Below are positions 16,909 through 24,595 of a stretch of 64,000 bases of DNA, piece after piece. The first letter of the stretch is position 1. Each line of letters begins with the position of its first letter. The DNA lies in NCBI GenBank assembly GCA_964503275.1, contig CAZCZO010000010.1:46571-110570 (forward strand). The letters run 5' to 3'. The notes under the pieces are model-generated. The model was not told the DNA's origin and did not search any database. It saw only the letters and a program-made list of their open reading frames with translations. This DNA is from DASRAP01 sp964503275. GTDB taxonomy: Bacteria > Gemmatimonadota > Gemmatimonadetes > Gemmatimonadales > Gemmatimonadaceae. Position numbers and translations under genes: made by a program.

Positions 16909-18969
16909 ATGAGCCGTCGCGCGCTCGGCGCTCAACGACGCATTGTTGTCGCGCTCGCGGCTATCACCCTGCTTGCTGCCGTGTGCTGGTCGTTCGCACC
17001 GGTCGTGCACGCGCCTTGGCTGAGCTGGGACGATGCGGCTGCGTTCTTCGACGAGACCCGGTGGCGCGGTCTCGGACCAGCGCAGTTGCAGTGGATGTGG
17101 ACCACGTTCGCCGTGGGCATCTATCGCCCCGTGACCTGGATGTCCTACGGCCTCGACTTCCTGCTCTGGGAACTCGACGCGGGAGCGTACCACCGCACCG
17201 GCCTGCTGCTCCACGTGGTCAACACCGCGTTGGTCGGCCGACTCGGCGTCGTACTTCTGCGTCGAACCGGCGCGGGCGACGCCCAGTCGGCCGTCGGTGG
17301 ATGGATGTCTGCGGCGCTCTTTGGCCTCCATCCGCTTCGTGCGGAGGTCGTCGGCTGGATCAGCGCGCGCGCGGACCTGCTGGCGACCGCCTTCGCGCTG
17401 CTGTCGACGCTTGCGTATCTCTCGCACACCCGCGAAGACCGCGGACGCTGGTGGCGCAGCCCGTGGATGTGGTGCAGCGCATTGTGCTTCGTCGCGTCCC
17501 TGCTGTCGAAGTCGTCGGCGATCGCGCTCCCGCTGGTGTTCCTTGCCCTGGACGCACTCGTGCTGGGTCGCGGCGATGGCACATGGCGACGGTGGTGGGA
17601 GCTTGTCACCGAGAAGACGGCGATGTTCGTCGCTGCATTGGCCATGGTGCCGATCAGCCTGCTGTCGAAGTCCGCGTCGGTGCCGGGAATCACGGGAAGC
17701 CGAGCGCTACTTGGAGTGACCATCGCGTCGTACGCGCTGGTCTTCTACCTCAGGGCCAGCATTGCACCGGTCGGGTTATCGGCCATGTACGAGTTCCCGC
17801 CGATCGTTCGTGTGGCGGACCCACGGTTCGTGGTTCCGCTGCTCCTCGTGTTGATTGCGGTGATCGCGGGCTGGCGACTCAGGGGGCGAATCCCGCTGGT
17901 CGTCGCAGCAGGGCTGAGCTTCGCGCTCCTCCTGCTACCCGTGTCTGGGCTCCTGCCTTTCGGTCCGCAGCTGGTCGCGGATCGGTATACCTACCTCACC
18001 ACGATCCCACTCGCCCTACTCGCGGGTGGTGCGATGGTGCGGGTGCTGGAGCGCCTTTCGAGTCGGCCTATGCGCAACGGCGTCGCAGCGATGGTCGTGG
18101 TCATCCTGGTCCTGCTGAGTGGGATGACTCGTCGGCAGAGCGCCCTATGGGCGAGTGAAGCCAAGCTCTGGGCCCAAGCTGCGCAGCGCGACACCAATAG
18201 CGCATTGGCGGCGGGGAACCTCGCGATCGCGCTGGTCGTCGATGGGAAGGCACCTAGCGCGCTGCCGTATGCCCAGCGCGTCGCCAGGCTGCGACCACGA
18301 AGTGCGTCCGATCGTGGATTGGAGCTTGCTGTCCTGCTGGCGCTAGGTGAGTCGGCCGCGGCCGCGAATGCGGTGCACCGCGCTCGAGAAGACGAGGACA
18401 TTACGAGCGAGATCTTCCGCGAGGCTGCCGACGTACTGATCTCGACCGATCGTGTCGCACAGTCTCTCGAGCTGTATGCCCTCGCGGTGCAGGCCGACCC
18501 GCGAAGCCGCAAGGCCGCGAACGGTTATGCGTCGGCGCTGGCGATGGACGGGCGACTGGAGCTCGCCGTTGGCGAGTTCAAGCGTGCCATCGCGATTGAC
18601 TCGACCTACGCCGAGCCCTACAACAACCTCGGCAATGCGTTGCTCGCACTCGGCCGCAAGGCTGAGGCGCTTGAGTCGTACCAGAAATCGGTCCTGCTCG
18701 CGCCCGACAATCCTGAGGCGCGAGTGAATCTCGGCGATGCGCTGGTCGCGAACCGACTCTTCGCCGAGGCGATCGACCAATACGAGCGCGCGATCAAGCT
18801 CGTTCCTGACCACGCCAGAGCCTACAACAATCTCGGATTCGCGCTGCTGCAGAGTGGCCGAGCGCGCGAGGCCGTCACCGCGCTGCGTCGCGCGGTCGAG
18901 ATCGAACCGAACGTACCAGGCGGCCGACAGAACCTCGAGGCAGCGCTGTCGGCGTCAGGCAACAGGTAG
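16909..18969 (+). CDS. TMTC-like membrane O-glycosyltransferase with TPR tail (copy 3)
   Basis: A 686-residue protein with about ten membrane helices, a first-loop acidic motif (LSWDDAAAFFDETRW), the signature HPLRAEVVGWISARADLL at about residues 144-161, and a DUF1736-like loop (SAMYEFPPIVRVADPR). From about residue 430 it has five or six clear TPRs (YAEPYNNLGNALLALGRKAE, HARAYNNLGFALLQSGRARE). Of the three copies this has the best TPR tail and is most like eukaryotic TMTC proteins. It starts 14 bp after the col4 terminator hairpin. TPRs may recruit acceptor proteins; transfer to collagen is inferred from position only. Confidence 0.8.
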   Translation: MSRRALGAQRRIVVALAAITLLAAVCWSFAPVVHAPWLSWDDAAAFFDETRWRGLGPAQLQWMWTTFAVGIYRPVTWMSYGLDFLLWELDAGAYHRTGLLLHVVNTALVGRLGVVLLRRTGAGDAQSAVGGWMSAALFGLHPLRAEVVGWISARADLLATAFALLSTLAYLSHTREDRGRWWRSPWMWCSALCFVASLLSKSSAIALPLVFLALDALVLGRGDGTWRRWWELVTEKTAMFVAALAMVPISLLSKSASVPGITGSRALLGVTIASYALVFYLRASIAPVGLSAMYEFPPIVRVADPRFVVPLLLVLIAVIAGWRLRGRIPLVVAAGLSFALLLLPVSGLLPFGPQLVADRYTYLTTIPLALLAGGAMVRVLERLSSRPMRNGVAAMVVVILVLLSGMTRRQSALWASEAKLWAQAAQRDTNSALAAGNLAIALVVDGKAPSALPYAQRVARLRPRSASDRGLELAVLLALGESAAAANAVHRAREDEDITSEIFREAADVLISTDRVAQSLELYALAVQADPRSRKAANGYASALAMDGRLELAVGEFKRAIAIDSTYAEPYNNLGNALLALGRKAEALESYQKSVLLAPDNPEARVNLGDALVANRLFAEAIDQYERAIKLVPDHARAYNNLGFALLQSGRAREAVTALRRAVEIEPNVPGGRQNLEAALSASGNR

Positions 18970-19018
18970 TGGTGGGTGGCGGCACAGCGAGCTCGTGACT
19001 GCCCGAGCGCGTACGAGT

Positions 19019-19048
19019 ACGGCCCGAGGCACTCCCGCCCCGGGCCGT
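19019..19048. terminator. bidirectional terminator hairpin
   Basis: ACGGCCCG (19019-19026) pairs with CGGGCCGT (19041-19048), and the stem continues as GG/CC past one mismatch. It lies between the convergent genes ending at 18969 and 19076. Confidence 0.6.
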
Positions 19049-19075
19049 TCGCACTTCCTCGCCCGCTACCGCGCC

Positions 19076-20104
19076 CTACTTCTTCTTCCCCGCCGGCGGA
19101 TTCTTCAGCGTCGCCGCGTTCTCCTCGGTGATCGCCGCCGCAGCGGCCACCACCATCGCCTCGTACTTCGCGGGGTCCACCGTCACCACGTATTCGCTGA
19201 CCTTGCGGCGCGTGGTACCGGCGAACATCGCCAACGTGTTCACCGCACCGAGCGCCGCCTTGCCCGCCGCGCTGCCCGCGTCGTCCACACTCACGATCGG
19301 CTCCGCGCTCGTGACCTCCTCCTTCGGCGCGATCGTCACCGCCTTGCCGTTCGGGCCGGGGATCGCGTCGTTGTTCGTGCAGGACTCCTTGCCCGTGATG
19401 CCCTTGTAGCACTTGGACTTCGAGCCGTCGTAGGTCACGATCGTCCCGTTCACGCTGACCTTCACGTCGGCCGTGACGACCGCGTTGTTCACCTTGAGCT
19501 TGCCCTTGTTGTCGCGGCCACGCACGTCGGCGAACTCCACCGTGTACAGCAGCCGCACCGGGCGTGCGTCGGCCTGCTTCGCGATCGTCGCCTCGGCGTA
19601 GGGGTGCTTGAACTGCCCCAGCCCGCTCACCAGCGCGGGATCCATCACCTTCTGCCCGGTCGGCGCGTAGCCCACGTAGCCGACGTCCGCGATCTTCTTG
19701 TTGATGGGCGAGGTCTTGCCGTGTCCGCGGAAGTCCTCGGTGGACTTCGGGTCGGGCGATTCGGTGGGGACGACCTCGTAGCCCTGCGCGGTCAGCGCCG
19801 CCGAGCCCTTGGCGCAGATCTCGTCGGTCATGCGCTGGTAGGCGGCCTCGTCCACGCCGGCCATCGTGAAGATCGAGCTGACGACCACCTGCGAGGCCTT
19901 CTTGTCGTCGAAGAGCCCCGCGCGCGTGGCCGAACTGCCCGACGACTTCACGGCGAACAGCACCGTGCACGACGTCACCATCACCTTCTCGTTCCGGGGC
20001 ACGCGCGCATTGGCGTGTGCAGCGTGGGGGGCGGCGAACGACAGCGCGGCGGCCATGGCCAGCGGCGTGCCGATCGCAGCGCGAGCGACTCGCGACTGCA
20101 TCAT
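19076..20104 (-). CDS. secreted protein of unknown function
   Basis: A 342-residue protein I do not recognise. It has a signal peptide (SRVARAAIGTPLAMAAALSF ... AHA, cleavage near residue 30) and a soluble, Ala/Lys-rich body with Cys in VTSCTVLF, DEICAKG, SKCYKG and ESCTNN, so disulfides are possible. Residues about 205-240 (ADVRGRDNKGKLKVNNAVVT) look like a beta-rich domain. The C terminus is NPPAGKKK. Two ATGs in tandem (20104, 20101) follow AGGAAGGA, which fixes the start. It faces col5 across a 342-bp intergenic region and sits inside the collagen island, so it may be an envelope protein, but nothing in the sequence gives a function. Confidence 0.7.
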   Translation of the reverse strand: MMQSRVARAAIGTPLAMAAALSFAAPHAAHANARVPRNEKVMVTSCTVLFAVKSSGSSATRAGLFDDKKASQVVVSSIFTMAGVDEAAYQRMTDEICAKGSAALTAQGYEVVPTESPDPKSTEDFRGHGKTSPINKKIADVGYVGYAPTGQKVMDPALVSGLGQFKHPYAEATIAKQADARPVRLLYTVEFADVRGRDNKGKLKVNNAVVTADVKVSVNGTIVTYDGSKSKCYKGITGKESCTNNDAIPGPNGKAVTIAPKEEVTSAEPIVSVDDAGSAAGKAALGAVNTLAMFAGTTRRKVSEYVVTVDPAKYEAMVVAAAAAITEENAATLKNPPAGKKK

Positions 20105-20311
20105 AGGGTCCTTCCTGATGAAGGGGTGAGTGGCAGGACGCACGCAGGGCCGGAACGGCCGCGGCGCCACACCTTGCCAAGTTGTACGCGGGGCAGCGCG
20201 AGCGGAACCCCGACGCAGAACAATGACCTCAGAACCGCGTCGAACTACACCATCGTGACGCCGTGACTGCTCACGCGGTGATGCCTACGCCCGTGTCGAA
20301 ACGGCTGCGTG

Positions 20312-20327
20312 TGTGATTTCGCTCACA
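20312..20327. promoter_or_regulatory. CRP-type site upstream of col5
   Basis: TGTGA-TTTCGC-TCACA, a perfect 5-6-5 palindrome, centred 29.5 bp before the -35 element, near a class I activator position (about -62 to -65 from the expected transcript start). Binding is inferred. Confidence 0.5.
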
Positions 20328-20348
20328 TCGGCCGTGTACGGCTTTCGC

Positions 20349-20377
20349 TTGCGTTCGCTCAGCGTTATAGCGATACT
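20349..20377 (+). promoter_or_regulatory. promoter of col5 (TTGCGT-N17-GATACT)
   Basis: TTGCGT at 20349-20354, 17-base spacer, GATACT at 20372-20377, 70 bases before the col5 start. Confidence 0.5.
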
Positions 20378-20446
20378 TGCCGCGGGCTCGACATGTGTCG
20401 CGCCTCCGTTGGATCGCCGCCCTCCCCCCCCGGTGCCGCCCCACCT

Positions 20447-22027
20447 ATGCTGATGCGCCACACTGTCACGATCGCCGCGCTCGCGGTGTATCCCGCCGTA
20501 CTCGGAGCGCAGAACACCGATCAAGGTCCTCCGCTGGTGGTGGGTGCCCGCGGAGCGCAGGTGAGCAGCGATTACATCCGCGCCTGCTACGTGCCGGTCA
20601 GCGGGGTGATCTATCGCATCGCCGCGTCGGGTGCACCCGAGGCGTGTCTGCAGCCAGACCACATCGAGTTCAGCTTCCCCGCGACGGCGCTGGTGGGTCC
20701 GGCTGGGCCGACCGGCCCGATGGGGCCCGCTGGCGCGACGGGCGCGACGGGGCCCGCGGGTGCCAAGGGCGATCCCGGGGCCGCGGGCGCGGCGGGAGCC
20801 ACCGGCGCCACCGGACCTGCCGGCGCGGCGGGTGCAACGGGTGCCACCGGGCCGGCTGGTCTGAACGGCGCACAAGGTGAGATCGGGCCCCAGGGGGCAC
20901 CCGGTCCTGCCGGCGCGGTGGGTCCGGTCGGTCCGCAGGGACCGCAAGGGGCCGGTGGGCCGCCGGGTCCGCAGGGCGCGACGGGTCCGACCGGTCCGCA
21001 GGGTGCCATGGGCGCCCAGGGTCCGGCCGGGCAGATGGGGGCCACCGGCCCGCAGGGTAACGCGGGTGCGACCGGCCCGCAGGGCATCGCTGGTCCGATG
21101 GGCCCGCAAGGTCTCGTTGGCCCGACCGGCGCGGTCGGCCCCACCGGTGCAGCTGGCCCGCAGGGCGCGGCTGGCCCCACGGGCGCTGCTGGTCCGCAGG
21201 GTGCGACCGGTCCGCAGGGTCCGCAGGGCGTCGCCGGGCCGACCGGCCCCCAGGGTCCGCAGGGCGTGGCAGGTCCCAGCGGCGCACCCGGACCCCAAGG
21301 GCCTCAGGGCCCGCTGGGCCCGCCGGGCACCACGGGCGCAACGGGTAGTGCTGGCGCTGCGGGCCCGACCGGTCCGACCGGCGTCGCCGGTGCGCCTGGG
21401 GCGCCCGGGGCGAGCGGACCGCCGGGCCCCACCGGTGCTGCGGGTGCGCCAGGACCCACCGGGCCCGTTGGACCGACGGGGCCGTCGGGTGCGACCGGTC
21501 CTGCTGGTTCGCCCGGGCCGACCGGCGCGGCGGGACCGACAGGTGTCGCGGGACCGACCGGTCCCGTCGGCGCGACCGGCCCCGCCGGCGCCACAGGTCC
21601 CAGCGGACCGGTCGGCGTGGCCGGCGCCGAAGGCCCGACCGGACCCGAGGGCCCAGCGGGCGCGACGGGGCCGGCTGGCCCGACTGGCGCCACCGGCGCG
21701 ACTGGCCCGGCGGGACCGGCGAACATCATCGGCTCCACGGGCGGCACCTTCCGCGGGTTCGCCACCCTGAGCATCGACATCGGGTCCACCACCGGTCGCT
21801 CGGTCGGCTGTGCGACGGCGACGTTCACGGGCGCGCTCACCTCCGACCGCGTCCTGGCCACGCCGCAGACCATGGTCGCCGACTTCGCGTTCGCCAGTGC
21901 GCGGGTCAGTGCGGCGAATACCGTCGAGGTCTGCTTCACGAACGTGCGCGAAGGCACCGGCATGGGCAGCGGCGCGACGGACCCGCCGGCGATCAACGTG
22001 TTCGTGGCGGTCTACATCCCGTCGTAA
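20447..22027 (+). CDS. collagen-like secreted protein col5
   Basis: A 526-residue exported protein: short signal peptide (RHTVTIAALAVYPAVLGAQ), the shared cap (RACYVPVSGVIYRIA ... CLQPDHIEFSFP), about 114 Gly-X-Y triplets from residue 84 and a head of about 100 residues (ATLSIDIGSTTGRSVGCA ... PAINVFVAVYIPS). That head has a Cys in SVGCATATF and another in TVEVCFTNV, the plan of a small beta-sandwich often placed after bacterial collagen stalks. Unlike the others the cap reads AASGAPEACL instead of GAPNxPxAC. The start is ATG 20447 or 20453. It is separated from the other four by a TMTC-like gene and the unknown secreted protein. Confidence 0.85.
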   Translation: MLMRHTVTIAALAVYPAVLGAQNTDQGPPLVVGARGAQVSSDYIRACYVPVSGVIYRIAASGAPEACLQPDHIEFSFPATALVGPAGPTGPMGPAGATGATGPAGAKGDPGAAGAAGATGATGPAGAAGATGATGPAGLNGAQGEIGPQGAPGPAGAVGPVGPQGPQGAGGPPGPQGATGPTGPQGAMGAQGPAGQMGATGPQGNAGATGPQGIAGPMGPQGLVGPTGAVGPTGAAGPQGAAGPTGAAGPQGATGPQGPQGVAGPTGPQGPQGVAGPSGAPGPQGPQGPLGPPGTTGATGSAGAAGPTGPTGVAGAPGAPGASGPPGPTGAAGAPGPTGPVGPTGPSGATGPAGSPGPTGAAGPTGVAGPTGPVGATGPAGATGPSGPVGVAGAEGPTGPEGPAGATGPAGPTGATGATGPAGPANIIGSTGGTFRGFATLSIDIGSTTGRSVGCATATFTGALTSDRVLATPQTMVADFAFASARVSAANTVEVCFTNVREGTGMGSGATDPPAINVFVAVYIPS

Positions 22028-22053
22028 TCGCGGAGTACGCGGAGCACGGCCAA

Positions 22054-22081
22054 CGGCCCGGGACGGATACGTCCCGGGCCG
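22054..22081. terminator. terminator hairpin after col5
   Basis: CGGCCCGGGAC (22054-22064) and GTCCCGGGCCG (22071-22081) form a perfect 11-bp stem with a 6-base loop, 27 bp past the col5 stop. It closes the collagen island. Confidence 0.7.
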
Positions 22082-22218
22082 ATCGTGCACCGGGTCATCT
22101 TGGCCCGACGCAGGCAGCCCGAGCGATCGGGGTCCAGATCCCGGTCCGACCCCCCGATGATTGGAGTGTGGGCGGCCTCTGCGGCCGTCCGCTGACCCCG
22201 TGATCGGCGCGCGTCGCC

Positions 22219-22650
22219 ATGCTGAATTGGTTGCCTGACCCATTGCACCCTGCCGTGGCCACCCTCGCGCTGTTATCGGTCTCGAGCTGGGCCGCGGTCG
22301 AGACCGGCGAGACGACCGCCGAGCAGGTCGAGCAGGTGGTGGCGGAGGCCCCACTCGAGACGCATGAGGAGCGGGCGGAGACCTTATTGACGCTGACCGT
22401 GGTCGTGCTGGGGGTGGGCCTCGCGGGCTTCGCGCCTGGGGTGATCGGGCTGGGTGCCCGCGCGCTCGCGACGCTTGCGACGGTGGGGCTGATGGTCGCC
22501 GGTTACGCCGTGGGCCACAGCGGCGGGGAGCTGGTGTACCGGCACGGCGCCGCGTCGGTCTATGCGGAGTCGGCGGGCGCGGGTGGGGCGATGGTCCCGC
22601 GCGACGACCGCAGCGCTTCCACCTCGGCGCGCAGCACACAGTCGTGTTGA
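22219..22650 (+). CDS. DUF2231-like small membrane protein, possibly internally deleted
   Basis: A 143-residue protein with about three hydrophobic helices. The start LPDPLHPAV and the later AVGHSGGELVYRHGAA match the two ends of DUF2231 membrane proteins, which normally have four helices. Here LHPAV runs straight into a WAAVETGE-type segment, so the space for the second half of helix 1 and the first half of helix 2 is missing, as if about 25-30 residues were deleted in frame. The last 30 codons overlap the 3' end of the convergent glycosylase gene by 91 bp. It may be a shortened but expressed variant or a decaying gene. Confidence 0.5.
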   Translation: MLNWLPDPLHPAVATLALLSVSSWAAVETGETTAEQVEQVVAEAPLETHEERAETLLTLTVVVLGVGLAGFAPGVIGLGARALATLATVGLMVAGYAVGHSGGELVYRHGAASVYAESAGAGGAMVPRDDRSASTSARSTQSC

Positions 22651-23225
22651 TGGTCGTTCACGAGCCCCATCGCCTGCATGAAGGCGTACATGGTGGTGGG
22701 GCCCACGAACTTCCAGCCGCGGCGCTTGAGGTCCTTCGACAGCGCGATGGACGCGGGCGAGGTGGGCATGCTGCGCAGCACGGCCTCCGTGAGCAGCGGC
22801 GGACGCGAGGCGGCGTCGGGCTCGAAGCGCCACAGGTAGTCGGCCAGCGACGGGTACTCGCGGTGCAGCTCGACGCAGCGCTGGGCGTTGTTGATCGTCG
22901 CCTCGATCTTGCCGCGGTGGCGCACGATGCGGGCGTCGCCGAGCAGGCGTTCCACGTCGCGCGCCGTGAACCGCGCGATGCGCTCCACGTCGAAGTCTTC
23001 GAAGCATTCGCGGAAGGCCTCGCGCTTGCGGAGGATCGTGAGCCAGCTGAGGCCGCTCTGGAAGCCTTCGAGGGCGAGCTTCTCGAAGAGCCGACGATCG
23101 TCGGTCACGGGCCGGCCCCACTCGTGGTCGTGATAGGCGACGTAGTCCGGCGGCGCGTTCGCGACCCAGAAGCAGCGGGGCGCACTGGCGGGCAGCGGGC
23201 GCGGCGGCGTGCGGGTGTCGCTCAC
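22560..23225 (-). CDS. tag: DNA-3-methyladenine glycosylase I
   Basis: A 221-residue enzyme that removes 3-methyladenine from alkylated DNA in base-excision repair. The N terminus has CFWVANAPPDYVAYHDHEWG, close to the Tag signature C.W......Y..YHD.EWG with its zinc Cys and His, and the later FQSGLSWLTILRKREAFRE carries the helix-hairpin-helix region of the family; FVGPTTMYAFMQAMGLVNDH provides the other conserved block. Residues of the zinc site near the C terminus (HQHDC) are present. Start is GTG 23225, which overlaps the Uma2 stop as GTGA; reading further upstream gives Arg-rich non-homologous sequence. The 3' end overlaps the convergent DUF2231-like gene. Confidence 0.9.
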   Translation of the reverse strand: MSDTRTPPRPLPASAPRCFWVANAPPDYVAYHDHEWGRPVTDDRRLFEKLALEGFQSGLSWLTILRKREAFRECFEDFDVERIARFTARDVERLLGDARIVRHRGKIEATINNAQRCVELHREYPSLADYLWRFEPDAASRPPLLTEAVLRSMPTSPASIALSKDLKRRGWKFVGPTTMYAFMQAMGLVNDHQHDCVLRAEVEALRSSRGTIAPPAPADSA

Positions 23226-23755
23226 GTGAAGAGCGGCGCGATGGGCAGTTCGAAGGCGGGTGCGTCGGGCACTGGGTGCCAGACGTATGTGGTCGTGCTC
23301 GTGAGCTCGGCGGCGCCCGGACGGCTGACGGTCAGGCTCTCGGTGTCGGGATCGAGCTGCCAGTACTCGGGGATGCCGAGGGACAAGTACGCGTCGCGCT
23401 TCACACCGGTATCGCGACGACGGGTGGATGGCGAGAGGATCTCGACGACAAGGAGGGGGAGTGGGAGGTCGGTCCACCGCCCACTGAGGATCGCGTCGCT
23501 CGGGTACACCGCGAGGTCGGGTGCCAGCAGGTCCTCACCGATCCTGAGCTCGACGGGTCCGATCGGCCCGACCAGGCCAAGGGACTGGCAGTATGGGTGG
23601 AGTGCCGCCGTGAGTCTGAGGTCACTCCACGCGTGACGCGGCGCGGGCACGGGTGTCACGAACAACTCCCCGTGTAGCACCTCACGTCGGAGCTCGTCGT
23701 CGAACTCGTCGAGGTCGGCCGCAGTCCAGTACCGATGCGTGGCGGGCATACCCAT
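23222..23755 (-). CDS. Uma2 family (DUF820) restriction-endonuclease-fold protein
   Basis: A 177-residue protein of the Uma2 family, PD-(D/E)XK-like nucleases of unknown biological role. The family motifs are all visible: the acidic start ELRREVLHGELFVTP, the PDLAVYP strand with its catalytic Asp, LLVVEILSPST with its catalytic Glu, and the lysine-containing KRDAYLSLGIPEYWQLD. Length is usual. It starts at ATG 23755 (ATG 23749 possible) and its stop overlaps the tag start, so the two are likely co-translated. A link with DNA repair is tempting but not established for the family. Confidence 0.85.
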   Translation of the reverse strand: MGMPATHRYWTAADLDEFDDELRREVLHGELFVTPVPAPRHAWSDLRLTAALHPYCQSLGLVGPIGPVELRIGEDLLAPDLAVYPSDAILSGRWTDLPLPLLVVEILSPSTRRRDTGVKRDAYLSLGIPEYWQLDPDTESLTVSRPGAAELTSTTTYVWHPVPDAPAFELPIAPLFT

Positions 23756-23860
23756 AGTCTATGAGCCTCAGGTCTCGGTTGGCAACTCGGCATACGCCAC
23801 GCTACCGCGCGCTCCTCGTCACAGCGTCATCATTTCATTGCGAGGAAGGAGATTTGCGCG

Positions 23861-24595
23861 CTACGCGCCCGTGACCAGCTTCAACCCCGCAATGATCAGC
23901 ACCACCGCCAACAATCGCTTGATCGCCATGTGGGGCAGGCGCGACGCGCCGAGGTACGAGCCCATAGCGCCGCAGACTACCGCGGCGAGGCCCATTGGCA
24001 GCGCGACCGACGGCATGGTCTTGGTCGCGGCGACATTCCCCACCAGGCCCGTCGAGGAGTTGATCAGGATGAACGCCGCCGAGACGGCCGCCGCCTCCTT
24101 GGCCCGCGCCCATCGCGCGAACAGCAGCAGCGGGGTGAGAAAGATGCCGCCGCCGGTCCCGGTGAGGCCCGAGAGCAGTCCCAGTCCGGCCCCGACGCCG
24201 AGTGACACCGGGCGTCGCGGGGGACGCACGCCGGTGTCGTCGGGCGGGCGCAGGAACAGCCGAGCCGCCGAGGCGAGCAGCACGAGCCCGACGAGCAGTT
24301 TGAACGCCGCCGTGGGTAGCGTGACGTAGCCGCCGACGAACGCGAGCGGCGCCGACATCAGCGCGAAGGGCCAGAACAGCGCCCAGCGAAAGTGGCCGGC
24401 GCGCAGGAACTGCAGGGTCCCGACGGTCGCGACCAGCACATTGAGCGTCAGCGCCGCCGGGCGGATCTCGGCGGGCGTCATGCCCGCGAGCGTCATCACC
24501 GCGATGTAGCCGCTCGCGCCCGCGTGCCCGACGGTCGCATAAAGGAACGCGACGACCCCGACCGCGAGGGTCAGCAGCGCCAGCTCAGTGGTCAC
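23861..24595 (-). CDS. TauE/SafE family membrane permease
   Basis: A 244-residue integral membrane protein with about seven or eight helices in two repeats. The first repeat has YATVGHAGASGYIAVMTLAG and the second GLLSGLTGTGGGIFLTPLLL, the paired glycine-rich motifs of the sulfite/sulfonate exporter TauE/SafE family. Start is GTG 24595, overlapping the asparaginase stop by 4 bp (GTGA). Members move sulfite, sulfoacetate or related anions across the inner membrane; the substrate here is not known. The context, a short asparaginase and DNA repair genes, gives no hint of it. Confidence 0.8.
   Translation of the reverse strand: MTTELALLTLAVGVVAFLYATVGHAGASGYIAVMTLAGMTPAEIRPAALTLNVLVATVGTLQFLRAGHFRWALFWPFALMSAPLAFVGGYVTLPTAAFKLLVGLVLLASAARLFLRPPDDTGVRPPRRPVSLGVGAGLGLLSGLTGTGGGIFLTPLLLFARWARAKEAAAVSAAFILINSSTGLVGNVAATKTMPSVALPMGLAAVVCGAMGSYLGASRLPHMAIKRLLAVVLIIAGLKLVTGA

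Larger units (their letters stand above)
20105..20446. other. 342-bp divergent intergenic region
   Basis: No gene is visible. It separates the secreted protein (minus) from col5 (plus). It holds the minus-gene ribosome site at its left edge and a CRP-type palindrome and col5 promoter at its right. Confidence 0.6.
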
